From NCBI GenBank assembly GCA_965245735.1, contig CBDFAX010000027.1, forward strand, positions 1-25,837: a stretch of DNA of 25,837 nt. Direction: 5' to 3'. Shown one piece after another: positions 1 to 6,386 of the stretch. The notes beneath the pieces are model-generated. The model was not told where the DNA came from, made no database searches, and worked only from the letters and a program-made list of their open reading frames with translations. The DNA comes from Abiotrophia sp965245735 (GTDB taxonomy: Bacteria > Bacillota > Bacilli > Lactobacillales > Aerococcaceae). The first letter of the stretch is position 1, and each line of letters starts with the position of its first letter. The position numbers and the translations under genes are program-made.

Positions 1-40
1 ATACTTGTCTTAATTAGCATCAGCGCCTATCTTCTCTACC

Positions 41-70
41 AATAATATAAAAGGCGCCCCGGAGGGCGCC
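41..70 (-). terminator. Rho-independent terminator of asd
   Basis: Arms GGCGCCC (53-59) and GGGCGCC (64-70) form a 7-bp GC stem with a 4-nt loop. Read on the minus strand it is followed by TTTTATATTATT. It lies 11 nt past the asd stop, so no dapA-type gene is cotranscribed downstream of asd. Bases 1-40 show no feature I can support. Confidence 0.85.
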
Positions 71-81
71 CTATCCTCTGC

Positions 82-1068
82 TTAGAGAATACCGTCTTTG
101 ATGAGTTGCTCTGCGATTTGAATAGTGTTAGTGGCCGCCCCTTTACGGATGTTGTCGGCTACCACCCAAATGTTGAGACCGTAAGGAACTGACTCGTCAC
201 GACGAATCCTCCCTACATACACTTCATCATGGTCTTCGACTTGTGACTGAAGTGGATACTTGAGGTTAGCTGGATCATCTAAGAGGATAATACCCTCTGC
301 TTCTTGGAAAGCTTGACGAATTTCCGCTAAGTCAAAGTCTCGTTCCAATTCAACGTTAATCGATACAGCATGAGAGTGCTTGATTGGAACCCGAACTGTA
401 GTAGCTGTTACACGTAAGTCTGGCATACGTAGAATTTTTCGTGTTTCCTCAATCATCTTGATTTCTTCTTTGGTGTAACCAGACTCGGTGAAGACATCAA
501 TGTGAGGCAAGACATTGTCATTAATCGAATATGGGAATTTTTCAGTCGTATGGTTGACCAAGTCATTAATGCCGGCTTGGCCCGCCCCTGATACTGCTTG
601 ATAGGTATTATAGATGACGCGCTTTAAGCCGTATGGTTGTAGAACAGCTAATGGCACGACTGACTGAATAGTCGAGCAGTTAGGGTTGGCAATCAGATGA
701 TCTTCAGCCTTCAAGACATCGCCATTGACTTCAGGTACTACCAAAGGAATCTTAGGATCCATGCGCCAAGCACTAGAATTGTCAATCACATAGATACCAC
801 GACTAGCCGCGATTGGCCCAAAATGCTTAGAGGTCTCTCCTCCTGCTGAGAACAAGGCAATCTCGATTGGTGCCTGGAGGGCATCTTCCGTTAACTCTTG
901 AATAACATAGTCCTTGCCAGCATAACTCAAGGTTTTGCCCGCTGAACGCTTAGAAGCGAATAAGGTTAAGCTCTCAAAAGGAAAGTTTCGTTCGTGTAAT
1001 ACTTGCAGCATTTTACGTCCAACAACACCAGACGCACCGCAGATGGCCACATGATATTTCTTAGTCAT
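82..1068 (-). CDS. asd: Aspartate-semialdehyde dehydrogenase
   Basis: Reduces aspartyl-4-phosphate to aspartate semialdehyde with NADPH, the branch point to lysine/diaminopimelate, threonine and methionine; cytoplasmic. The 328-residue length is normal. Visible motifs are the N-terminal nucleotide-binding loop GASGVVG (about residues 11-17), the active-site block NPNCST with nucleophile Cys131, the QAVSGAGQAG segment, and RVPIKHSHAV with the conserved basic/His residues late in the protein. The ATG follows a strong AGGAGG site. The gene stands alone: tmRNA is divergent upstream and a terminator follows at once, whereas many Firmicutes place asd beside dapA or dapG. Known of the family: supplies diaminopimelate for the cell wall. 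Function is certain on motifs; regulation is not visible beyond a weak promoter and a small hairpin upstream. Confidence 0.97.
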   Translation of the reverse strand: MTKKYHVAICGASGVVGRKMLQVLHERNFPFESLTLFASKRSAGKTLSYAGKDYVIQELTEDALQAPIEIALFSAGGETSKHFGPIAASRGIYVIDNSSAWRMDPKIPLVVPEVNGDVLKAEDHLIANPNCSTIQSVVPLAVLQPYGLKRVIYNTYQAVSGAGQAGINDLVNHTTEKFPYSINDNVLPHIDVFTESGYTKEEIKMIEETRKILRMPDLRVTATTVRVPIKHSHAVSINVELERDFDLAEIRQAFQEAEGIILLDDPANLKYPLQSQVEDHDEVYVGRIRRDESVPYGLNIWVVADNIRKGAATNTIQIAEQLIKDGIL

Positions 1069-1101
1069 GGGGTGACCTCCTAAAAAATTATTTACCCTAC
1101 T

Positions 1102-1130
1102 AGCTTAAAGATTATGGGGGCAAAAGTCAA
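1102..1130 (-). promoter_or_regulatory. Candidate asd promoter
   Basis: On the minus strand TTGACT (1130-1125), a 17-nt spacer and a poor -10 TAAGCT (1107-1102). An alternative is CATAAT (1115-1110) with a weak -35. The choice between them is uncertain. Confidence 0.4.
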
Positions 1131-1137
1131 TCCCTTA

Positions 1138-1154
1138 AGCCTGTCTCCCAGGCT
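1138..1154. other. Small palindrome between divergent asd and ssrA promoters
   Basis: AGCCTG (1138-1143) and CAGGCT (1149-1154) flank a 5-nt centre. The palindrome sits between the asd and ssrA -35 boxes. It could be an operator or a short hairpin; nothing shows which. Confidence 0.35.
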
Positions 1155-1160
1155 GATTAA

Positions 1161-1189
1161 TTGACAATTTAACCCTTTATTGATAGAAT
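1161..1189 (+). promoter_or_regulatory. ssrA promoter
   Basis: Consensus -35 TTGACA (1161-1166), 17-nt spacer, -10 TAGAAT (1184-1189). The predicted start near 1196 is about 8 nt before the mature tmRNA 5' end, as expected for a short trimmed leader. Confidence 0.85.
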
Positions 1190-1203
1190 CTAGCTATCCT
1201 TTA

Positions 1204-1564
1204 GGGGATGTCACGGTTTCGACAGGTATTGTTCGAGCTTTTGACGCGTCAGGAGGGTTGCGTCCGCCTTAAAACGCTACAGTTAAATATAACTGCAAAC
1301 AACCAAAACAACTCTTTCGCTTTAGCAGCTTAATAACCTGCAGCGAAAAATCAGCCTAACATCGCCCATGTGCTAGTAGCTGGTTTTATTTAAGTGGGAT
1401 ACGCGTGATTTATCCGTCTGTTAAATCACGAAGAGATGATCAGACTCGCAAGGATGACAGCCTGTCTAGTGGCGGTCTCTGCGCTAAATCAAATAGCTAG
1501 ACTATTGGCGTAGACTTGATTGTGGCGAGATATTTGGACAGGGGTTCGATTCCCCTCATCTCCA
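1204..1564 (+). ncRNA. ssrA: Transfer-messenger RNA (tmRNA)
   Basis: Rescues stalled ribosomes and tags the unfinished protein for proteolysis, together with SmpB. The acceptor stem is visible: 5' GGGGATG pairs with CATCTCC near the 3' end, and GGGGTTCGATTCCCC forms the T-arm-like hairpin. The tag frame runs from GCA at 1295 to TAA at 1331 and reads ANNQNNSFALAA, a Lactobacillales-type tag ending in the ALAA degron. The length of about 361 nt is normal. The genomic sequence after the discriminator A is TAACAG, so CCA is not encoded and must be added by nucleotidyltransferase. It has its own promoter and terminator. Confidence 0.97.
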
Positions 1565-1573
1565 TAACAGACT

Positions 1574-1608
1574 AAATCCCTCAGCAGAATCTGCTGAGGG
1601 ATTTTTTT
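1574..1608 (+). terminator. Rho-independent terminator of ssrA
   Basis: A perfect 14-bp stem (1574-1587 with 1591-1604), a 3-nt loop and a run of seven T. It starts 10 nt after the tmRNA. It also lies just past the end of the convergent methyltransferase gene, so it may act weakly in the other direction. Confidence 0.92.
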
Positions 1609-1633
1609 GCTATTTATAAGACACCTAGTCTAT

Positions 1634-2791
1634 CTAGTTATCATCGCTTGTTTGACGAGGTTTCCGCTCACCCCAATATTGGTAATAATCTACCTTGAGG
1701 GCGCCATTATAGAGCTTACGTTTTTTGGTTGCCTTGGCCCCATAGTAGGTCTCGAAAGCTTCGTCACTGGTTAAAATATACTTACTCCAGGTCGGCATTT
1801 GGCTATAGAGCTTGCCCATGTCTGCATAGAGGGTATGAACCTGCTCTTCTGTCAACATACGGTCACCATAAGGTGGGTTAGCAATCAAAATACCATAATC
1901 CACCTTAGGCCGGTAGTCTTTAAGTTGCATTTGCTTAAAGGAAATCGTATCTGCTACGCCGGCTTCTTGCGCATTGGCCTTAGCAATTTCAACCATACGG
2001 TGGTCAATGTCGCAGGCTTCAATGTCCATCATGACATCTGGTTTGGCCTGAGCTTGTGCTTCCTGACGCGCCTGCTGCCACACTTGGCCACTTGGATCTA
2101 AACTAGTCCAATGTTCCGCCGCAAATTCTCGCTTAAGGCCTGGCGCAATATTGCGACCAATCAAGGCCGCTTCAATGGCGATAGTGCCCGAACCACAGCA
2201 AGGGTCGTAGAGAGGCCGGTCAGGATACCAAGTCGTCAACATGACCAAGGCAGCTGCCATATTCTCTTTGAGTGGGGCTGCCCCCTTCTCTACTCGGTAG
2301 CCACGCTTGAATAAGGAAGTGCCAGAAGTATCCAGAGTTAAGCTGACTTGGTCTTTGACCAAAGAGACTTCGATAGGATAGACTGCCCCTGTCTCAGGTA
2401 AATTGGTCCGACGGTGATAGTAGGACATGAGTCGGCTGGCAATGGCTTTTTTAACGATTTTCTGGCAGTTAGGCACGCTATGTAACTGGGACTTGACGGA
2501 TTTGCCGGCCACGGGGAAATTGGCATCCAAAGGCAGAATGTCTTCCCATGGTAAGGCATAGGTCAAATCATAGAGGGCTTCAAAGGTCTTGGCCTGAAAA
2601 GCCCCAAATTCAATCTTAATACGGTCAGCCGTTCTCAGCCAAAGGTTGGTCTTAGCAATATCCTGCACGTTCCCAGAGAATCGCACGCGACCATTCTCCG
2701 TCTGCACTTGATAGCCTAGCTGCTTCAATTCTTGGGCCGTCACGGACTCAATGCCGGCGGCAACGGTAGCCAATAGGTTATAGTTTGTCAT
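1634..2791 (-). CDS. THUMP-domain rRNA guanine-N2 methyltransferase, RlmL/YpsC family
   Basis: Predicted S-adenosylmethionine-dependent methyltransferase acting on 23S rRNA in the cytoplasm. Residues 1 to about 155 have the ferredoxin-like/THUMP layout typical of this family. The catalytic domain follows, with the SAM loop LYDPCCGSGTIAIEAA (about 194-209) and the NPPYG catalytic motif near residue 305, diagnostic of exocyclic amine (guanine N2) methylation. At 385 residues it matches the Gram-positive ypsC form, shorter than the two-domain E. coli RlmL fusion. It lies downstream of rnpB, the same order as ypsB-rnpB-ypsC in Bacillus. A GAGGAG ribosome site precedes the ATG. The exact target base is inferred from family and not visible here. 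Confidence 0.9.
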   Translation of the reverse strand: MTNYNLLATVAAGIESVTAQELKQLGYQVQTENGRVRFSGNVQDIAKTNLWLRTADRIKIEFGAFQAKTFEALYDLTYALPWEDILPLDANFPVAGKSVKSQLHSVPNCQKIVKKAIASRLMSYYHRRTNLPETGAVYPIEVSLVKDQVSLTLDTSGTSLFKRGYRVEKGAAPLKENMAAALVMLTTWYPDRPLYDPCCGSGTIAIEAALIGRNIAPGLKREFAAEHWTSLDPSGQVWQQARQEAQAQAKPDVMMDIEACDIDHRMVEIAKANAQEAGVADTISFKQMQLKDYRPKVDYGILIANPPYGDRMLTEEQVHTLYADMGKLYSQMPTWSKYILTSDEAFETYYGAKATKKRKLYNGALKVDYYQYWGERKPRQTSDDN

Positions 2792-2822
2792 AAGAGGCTC
2801 CTCATCTTTATCTTGTCCTTGT

Positions 2823-2841
2823 GGGCAGTAGATTCCTGCCC
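2823..2841. other. Short hairpin between rnpB terminator and methyltransferase gene
   Basis: GGGCAG (2823-2828) and CTGCCC (2836-2841) with a 7-nt loop. It lies in the 54 nt between the rnpB terminator and the methyltransferase start. No clear promoter fits in this space, so the gene may depend on read-through from rnpB; the hairpin's role is unknown. Confidence 0.35.
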
Positions 2842-2845
2842 TTAG

Positions 2846-2885
2846 AAAAAAAGGCCCTCCTCACCAGAGAGGGAGAAGCGCCTTT
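2846..2885 (-). terminator. Terminator of rnpB
   Basis: On the minus strand AAAGGCG and GGGCCTTT arms close an imperfect CTCCCTC/GAGGAGGG stem, followed by a run of seven T (2852-2846). It lies about 20 nt past the RNase P RNA. Confidence 0.8.
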
Positions 2886-2905
2886 GTTGTATTAAGCAAA
2901 AGCCT

Positions 2906-3317
2906 ATTAAGTAAATTTCGATAAGCCATGTTCTGTCACTTAAGGGAAATAGGCGATGCACCTTAAGTGGGGTAATCATCTGTCTGCCGGTCACTCAGTG
3001 ACCCGCCTCTTCCATCGGTTCATTTCCCTAGGAAAAGTGCCCCGACCAGTCTACCTAGAAACTAGGTCACTATTTGGGTTGCTCGCTCGAGGGGTTTACC
3101 GCGTTCCACGCTAGTTGTTTCCAACTAGCCTCGTCTCTGTGGCACCTTAGAGGTTACTCAGTCATAGCCGAAGCCTTAGACCTTTTGCCTGCCGTTAGCG
3201 CTAGGCACTACCTTAGCTTATGGTTTCGCTAAGCACGAACACTACAGGCATCTCAGCCTGTGCGAGCATGGACTTTCCTCAACTATTACTAGCCGCGATT
3301 ACCTAAAATCTACTTGA
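2906..3317 (-). ncRNA. rnpB: RNase P RNA, bacterial type B
   Basis: Catalytic RNA that trims the 5' leader of pre-tRNAs, with the RnpA protein. Conserved blocks on the minus strand are GAGGAAAGTCCATGCTCGCAC (reverse complement around 3262-3282), the GTAGTGTTCGTGC block and ACAGAACATGGCTTAT near the 3' end. P1 forms from AAGTAGATTT (3315-3306) and AAATTTACTT (2918-2909), which sets the ends at about 3317 and 2906. Length about 410 nt fits type B. It starts about 8 nt after the gpsB stop, so it is either processed from a gpsB transcript or driven by a promoter inside gpsB; I see no convincing one. Confidence 0.95.
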
Positions 3318-3324
3318 GGTTCTT

Positions 3325-3696
3325 TTATTGGAAACGTGTCAGGTCTGAATAAGACATGGTATTGTCTGTGCTACCAATCTTAGATCCGAAGACATGCTTC
3401 TCTAGGTTAGAGAGACGCTTGAGGATATCAAAGTTAGTGACACCAGAGCCTGGTGAGGTTGGCACATTGTTCTTCTTAGCCAAGGCAAGTTGCTTGGTCA
3501 ATTCGTCAATTTTGCTGATTAGGCGCTCATTTTCATTCTTCAAAGTCGCCACATCTTTTTGGTAAGAATCGTAGTCACGGATAATGCTATCCAAATACTC
3601 ATCTACTTCAGATGCTTTATAACCACGAAAATCGCGGGTAAATTCTTTTTGTAAAATATCTTTAGCGGTTAAATTTTTTTCTGCCATATCGCTCAT
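3325..3696 (-). CDS. gpsB: Cell-division adaptor GpsB (DivIVA-like)
   Basis: Cytoplasmic coiled-coil protein that links division and wall synthesis by binding the cytoplasmic N-termini of class A PBPs. The 123-residue length is slightly above usual. The N-terminal DivIVA-like domain (about 9-70) includes FRGYKASEVDEYLD; Tyr26, Asp32 and Asp36 correspond to the PBP-binding groove residues known in Bacillus and Listeria GpsB. A coiled coil runs to about 73, then a low-complexity linker, then the C-terminal helix NFDILKRLSNLEKHVFG that forms the trimerising end. Start choice: the ATG at 3696 is only 3 nt after GGAGG, while ATG at 3687 (Met4) is 12 nt away, so both are off the ideal spacing. The gpsB-rnpB-ypsC order is conserved. 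A partner PBP may be the one at 9000-13493. Confidence 0.95.
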   Translation of the reverse strand: MSDMAEKNLTAKDILQKEFTRDFRGYKASEVDEYLDSIIRDYDSYQKDVATLKNENERLISKIDELTKQLALAKKNNVPTSPGSGVTNFDILKRLSNLEKHVFGSKIGSTDNTMSYSDLTRFQ

Positions 3697-3738
3697 CTAC
3701 CTCCATCAATGATTGCTTCTTTCTCAGAAGAATTAATG

Positions 3739-3768
3739 ATTCTATCTTAAATAGAGAAGTCTATTCAA
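3739..3768 (-). promoter_or_regulatory. gpsB promoter
   Basis: On the minus strand TTGAAT (3768-3763), 18-nt spacer, TAGAAT (3744-3739). It gives a leader of about 35-40 nt before gpsB. A second candidate just upstream is the extended -10 TGGCATAAT inside the repeat at 3771-3805. Confidence 0.6.
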
Positions 3769-3797
3769 TTTATTATGCCACGAAATGCCTAAGAATG

Positions 3798-3920
3798 CTA
3801 GCGAATATACGTTCGCACCCTAGTGAATTGTGCACTTTTAGCCACATAATCTAGTCCCATAAATCTGAGATCCAGACCTTGATTAACTATCTCTATTATG
3901 CCACGCAAAAGCCAACTTGG
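3798..3920 (-). pseudogene. Probable decayed duplicate of the RNase H-like C-terminus
   Basis: Directly after the TAG of the RNase H-like gene the same frame stays open for 40 codons and ends at TAG (3800-3798). Its last part reads LDYVAKSAQFTRVRTYIR then stop. The real gene ends ADQLAKSSLNKAVSWKRTSLR then stop. Shared in order are D-x-x-AKS, then RT-x-x-R-stop, with a 3-codon difference between them, and the nucleotide similarity continues past both stops into TGGCATAATA. I infer an old tandem duplication of about 123 bp, or the last piece of a lost paralog. There is no start codon with a ribosome site, so it is unlikely to be a gene. Similarity is modest and chance cannot be excluded for the protein part. 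Confidence 0.45.
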
Positions 3921-3922
3921 CT
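3907..3922 (-). terminator. Weak terminator-like hairpin at the end of the RNase H-like gene
   Basis: AGCCAA/TTGGCT (3910-3922) overlaps the stop codon and is followed on the minus strand by TTTTGCG. The stem is short and the T run is only four, so efficiency is doubtful and read-through into gpsB is possible. Confidence 0.35.
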
Positions 3923-4343
3923 AGCGAAGCGATGTCCGTTTCCAGCTAACCGCCTTATTAAGGCTCGATTTTGCTAACTGGTCGGCTGCCTGATTTTCCT
4001 TTTCAGCTATCCATTTGACATAGAGATTGGGAAAGTTATCCAGTCGACTCAGGATATGATCCAAGATAGGGGCATAACGCGCATCCTTAATATAGGACTT
4101 TTCAATGGCTCGAATAGCCACTTGACTATCTGCATGTAACCAAATAAAGTCCTGGGTCAGGCCCAATTCTATCAACCAGTCTAAGGCGTGAAGGATGGCC
4201 AAAAATTCTGCTTGGTGATTGTCGGCCACCTCTTGAAGGAAAACAACTTGTTCATAGAGTTGATCAGGCGCCAGAATCCGAATGGCTAGGCCGGCCGATT
4301 GATTTTTATAGGCAAAGGCAGCATCCGTATAAACCTTCAGCAT
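3921..4343 (-). CDS. RNase HI-like ribonuclease (reverse-transcriptase-like family)
   Basis: Predicted cytoplasmic endonuclease that cuts RNA in RNA:DNA hybrids. The 140 residues form one RNase H fold: first strand LKVYTDAAF with Asp7, Glu46 in NHQAEFLAILHAL, Asp72 in LHADSQVAI, and Asp121 in NQAADQLAK. The full DEDD catalytic set is therefore present. It lacks an N-terminal hybrid-binding domain and resembles the ypdQ/ypeP-type short RNase HI homologues of Firmicutes, whose activity varies between members. It is transcribed away from the TPR-like gene from overlapping divergent promoters, and toward gpsB. Its 3' end has a divergent duplicate downstream. Catalysis is inferred from conserved residues. 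Confidence 0.85.
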   Translation of the reverse strand: MLKVYTDAAFAYKNQSAGLAIRILAPDQLYEQVVFLQEVADNHQAEFLAILHALDWLIELGLTQDFIWLHADSQVAIRAIEKSYIKDARYAPILDHILSRLDNFPNLYVKWIAEKENQAADQLAKSSLNKAVSWKRTSLR

Positions 4344-4389
4344 TTTTTCGCTCCTTATCGGTTATTTGTCTACAAACTATTAATGTATT

Positions 4390-4433
4390 GTGCTATAATA
4401 TAACTAGTATAGCACGGATTTAAGTATTGACAA
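4390..4433. promoter_or_regulatory. Overlapping divergent promoters with an inverted repeat
   Basis: Rightward: extended -10 TGCTATAAT (4391-4399) for the TPR-like gene, with no good -35. Leftward: TTGTCA (4433-4428), 16-nt spacer, extended -10 TGCTATACT with TATACT at 4411-4406, for the RNase H-like gene. The two -10 boxes lie in a perfect inverted repeat GTGCTATA (4390-4397) and TATAGCAC (4408-4415). The initiation bubbles would overlap, so firing of one should hinder the other. Confidence 0.65.
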
Positions 4434-4448
4434 GAAAGAGGTGGCAAA

Positions 4449-5426
4449 ATGAGTGATGTAATTAAATTTCCGACCAATGCGGACCAATATTATCGCAAAG
4501 CACTCAGTGCCCTCAAGGTCCATGACTTTGGCCGTGCACAAGAATTGCTAATCAAGAGTTATGAGACGGATCCTCAGGTTCATGTCTTCGAGGAACTGAT
4601 TAAATTATATATTGCTCGGGGACAAAAAGCTGACCTTTTGAACTGTTGGCAAACTTATTTCCCTGATATAGAAGCCGTTAATGATTGGAATGTTCTCCTC
4701 TTATATGGGGCTAGTCTGTCCCTCCTTTACGACTTAGACGCTGCCCTCTTGCGACTCTATCAGCTTCAAGCACGCTTCCAAGCAGCTGGATGGGACAGTG
4801 AGGACCTCTTACCATTCATTCATCAACTCAATCATACCCAGCGCTTAGCCCGGCGCTTGGAGCAAGCCCTGGATCAAGGTCAGGAAGCCATTGAGACTTT
4901 TATCAATCAAATCTATGACGGCCAAGGCTTTGAGTTACTCAGTTTCCTTAAATATACATACGACCTGCCTTTAGACAAGGCCTTGCCTTTCTTTAAGGCC
5001 ATTCTGGCTCATCCTGACCTACCTCAATATATCAAGAGTGACGTCTTACATTACCTACTCTATCAGAACTATCCAGGTAAAGTAACCTATAACTGGTTTG
5101 GCCAAGTCCATGACTTGACAGTAGCCAAACTCCAAGATTACCGTCACCAACCCTCTTATGTAGCTGGACTTCAGGTGATTGAGGACTACTGCGAACAATT
5201 CAATCCTCATCTCTTGATTGAGTTTTCCCAGCAGTTTGTCCTTCAGGCCTTAACCGTTTATCCCTATTTTGAAGAAGCCTTCGGGTCAGCCAAGGAGTGG
5301 TTCCAGCTTTTCTTAACGGAGAATGACCTACCGACTCCCTACGATCTAGTACCAGATCCTGAGCATCGTCAGACTTATCAAACTGTCGCGGCTGAGCTTT
5401 ATCATCTCATCTACCAAGAACAATAA
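4449..5426 (+). CDS. Tetratricopeptide-repeat-like helical protein
   Basis: A 325-residue soluble protein with no signal peptide or membrane segment. The N-terminal part reads as TPR helix pairs: AxxYYRKALSALKVHDFGRAQ (about 11-31) followed by LLIKSYETDPQVHVFEELIKLYIARGQ (33-59), with the typical small residue and Tyr/Leu/Pro spacing. The rest is helical and rich in Leu, Gln and Tyr with no catalytic motif. TPR-like proteins of this size, with an unknown role, are common in Lactobacillales; family membership beyond TPR is my guess. The start is supported by AGAGGTGG upstream. It is alone in its transcription unit, divergent from the RNase H-like gene and closed by a strong hairpin. Probably a protein-interaction scaffold, but no partner can be named. 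Confidence 0.75.
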   Translation: MSDVIKFPTNADQYYRKALSALKVHDFGRAQELLIKSYETDPQVHVFEELIKLYIARGQKADLLNCWQTYFPDIEAVNDWNVLLLYGASLSLLYDLDAALLRLYQLQARFQAAGWDSEDLLPFIHQLNHTQRLARRLEQALDQGQEAIETFINQIYDGQGFELLSFLKYTYDLPLDKALPFFKAILAHPDLPQYIKSDVLHYLLYQNYPGKVTYNWFGQVHDLTVAKLQDYRHQPSYVAGLQVIEDYCEQFNPHLLIEFSQQFVLQALTVYPYFEEAFGSAKEWFQLFLTENDLPTPYDLVPDPEHRQTYQTVAAELYHLIYQEQ

Positions 5427-5436
5427 TATTCAGCAC

Positions 5437-5474
5437 AAGAGCCTCCTATCATAAATACTTGATAGGAGGCTCTT
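5437..5474. terminator. Bidirectional terminator-like hairpin between convergent genes
   Basis: A perfect 15-bp stem (5437-5451 with 5460-5474) and an 8-nt loop lie between the TPR-like gene and the DUF2187-like gene. The T tracts on both sides are short (CTTCTAT on plus, CTCTTGTG on minus), so the strength comes from the stem. Confidence 0.8.
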
Positions 5475-5491
5475 CTATAGGCACTGTGAGT

Positions 5492-5893
5492 TTAAAGCCC
5501 CTGCTGAGCTATAGAACTTTGGGGCTCTTCCCCTTCCTCATCATCTTGAATGAGATGTTCACAGTTGATATAAGCGACAATATCTTTGAAATTGACAATG
5601 GTGCGGCTAGTACAGATATCCTTCATGGTCGGATCCGACCGGAGCCAATCGATGTCAACGACTGCGCTGTTGGTCAGGAGCTTACGGATGGTCCCCCGCA
5701 TATGGACCTGCCGGAAGGTAAAGCGTATCTGGTCACCAATCTCAGGTCGAATCTGTTCACGGACTCGCTGAATCATTTGGCAACCCGTCTCGAAATTGAC
5801 ATGCAAGAGGGAGGCTATCCGAGACTTAGTGGTCCCCCGTCTCAGCTCACGTTCTATGAGCTCACGCTCTGACTTAGTGACTTTGACTCTCAT
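5492..5893 (-). CDS. DUF2187-like protein with N-terminal HTH-like segment
   Basis: A 133-residue cytoplasmic protein. Residues about 50-110 (EIGDQIRF...RGTIRKLLTNSAVVDID...RTIVNFKDIVAYI) follow the DUF2187/YkvS pattern: a small beta barrel with an 'xIGDxIxF' opening, a G-x-V/I-x-K-x-x-x-NS-x-VVD core and 'RTVVNxKxY' ending. Family proteins are usually near 60 residues. Here an extra N-terminal region (KSERELIERELRRGTTKSRI, then ASLLHVNFETG) looks like a helix-turn-helix, and the C-terminus is acidic (DDEEGEEP). I use ATG 5893, which has AAAGGG 8 nt upstream; an in-frame GTG at 5902 is too close to that site. The function of DUF2187 is not known to me; the HTH-like part suggests nucleic-acid binding, but this is inference. 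Confidence 0.75.
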   Translation of the reverse strand: MRVKVTKSERELIERELRRGTTKSRIASLLHVNFETGCQMIQRVREQIRPEIGDQIRFTFRQVHMRGTIRKLLTNSAVVDIDWLRSDPTMKDICTSRTIVNFKDIVAYINCEHLIQDDEEGEEPQSSIAQQGL

Positions 5894-5911
5894 ACGACCC
5901 ACCCTTTCTGA

Positions 5912-5927
5912 ATGAAACCGTTTCTAA
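5912..5927 (-). promoter_or_regulatory. Candidate cre (CcpA) site at the DUF2187-like gene start
   Basis: On the minus strand TTAGAAACGGTTTCAT matches the cre consensus WTGNNARCGNWWWCAW except at its third base. It contains the palindrome GAAAC-G-GTTTC and overlaps the predicted transcription start, a position where binding would repress. Confidence 0.4.
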
Positions 5928-5932
5928 TTCTT

Positions 5933-5941
5933 ATTATAGCA
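5933..5941 (-). promoter_or_regulatory. Extended -10 promoter of the DUF2187-like gene
   Basis: On the minus strand TGC-TATAAT within GTGCTATAAT, the same ten bases as the TPR-like gene promoter at 4390-4399. No strong -35 is found 16-18 nt upstream. Confidence 0.6.
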
Positions 5942-6022
5942 CGTTTGATGCGCTTTTTATAGCTTATAGGTCAAAAATTTCCCAATCCGACAAGAATTTG
6001 TAAGATAGTTTCGAATTTTTGT

Positions 6023-6052
6023 TTGAAACCGCCCCCATTTCCTTGTTATAAT
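6023..6052 (+). promoter_or_regulatory. Promoter of the 90-residue gene
   Basis: TTGAAA (6023-6028), 18-nt spacer, TATAAT (6047-6052) preceded by TGT, so it is both a good -35/-10 pair and an extended -10. An imperfect inverted repeat GTTTCGAA...TTTGAAAC (about 6008-6029) overlaps the -35. Confidence 0.8.
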
Positions 6053-6084
6053 GGAACTAGCTTATAAAAAAAGGAGCGTTAACC

Positions 6085-6357
6085 ATGAATCAATCCATTA
6101 TTACGACCCTTGTTTATGAAACCAAAGTCTCCATCGGTTCCTATTTCCACTTAGTGACGGACTGGTTCGCTAGCGACCAAGAAATCAAGACCGTCATTAT
6201 TGACCAGGACCATGTCTATTCCAAGATTCTGTCTCTCTATCCTAATGGTTTTGTTATGTACCTTGAGCAAGACCAAGATGGCTCTATTTACCGAACCAAT
6301 TATCCCCTGATTCAAGCCAAAGATGCTGACTACTATACCGTTCAGTGGGATGACTAA
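6085..6357 (+). CDS. Small protein of unknown function (90 residues)
   Basis: I do not recognise this protein. It has a near-consensus promoter, an AAAAGGAG ribosome site 8 nt before the ATG, and a codon composition like its neighbours, so it is very likely expressed. It is acidic (ends DADYYTVQWDD), rich in Tyr, Asp and Ile, with no signal peptide, membrane helix or Cys. The alternating pattern (IITTLVYETKVSIGSYFHLV, KTVIIDQDHVYSKILSLY, GFVMYLEQ) suggests a small mostly beta-strand domain. The MATE gene begins 92 nt downstream and no terminator separates them apart from the inverted repeat at 6397-6450. A functional link with the transporter is possible but unsupported. Confidence 0.75.
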   Translation: MNQSIITTLVYETKVSIGSYFHLVTDWFASDQEIKTVIIDQDHVYSKILSLYPNGFVMYLEQDQDGSIYRTNYPLIQAKDADYYTVQWDD

Positions 6358-6386
6358 ATTCCTGTTTGAAATAGCGCCAAAGCCAC

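Larger units (their letters stand above)
3771..3928. repeat. Pair of 35-bp imperfect direct repeats, 123 bp apart
   Basis: Copies at 3771-3805 and 3894-3928 align without gaps at 26 of 35 positions, with perfect ends TATTATGCCACG (12 bp) and GCTAGCGAA (9 bp). The offset of 123 bp is a multiple of three. The right copy covers the rnhA stop codon and the sequence after it. See the pseudogene entry at 3798-3920 for the coding evidence. Confidence 0.7.

Noticed and set aside
1069..1160. Riboswitch (lysine or T-box) upstream of asd
   Set aside because: The space between the divergent starts is about 130 nt and holds only a 6-bp palindrome; no T-box sequence or lysine-aptamer arms are seen.
5459..5872. 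137-codon open frame on the plus strand opposite the DUF2187-like gene
   Set aside because: It is antisense to a gene with a recognisable family core, has no ribosome site, overlaps the terminator hairpin and gives no family-like sequence.
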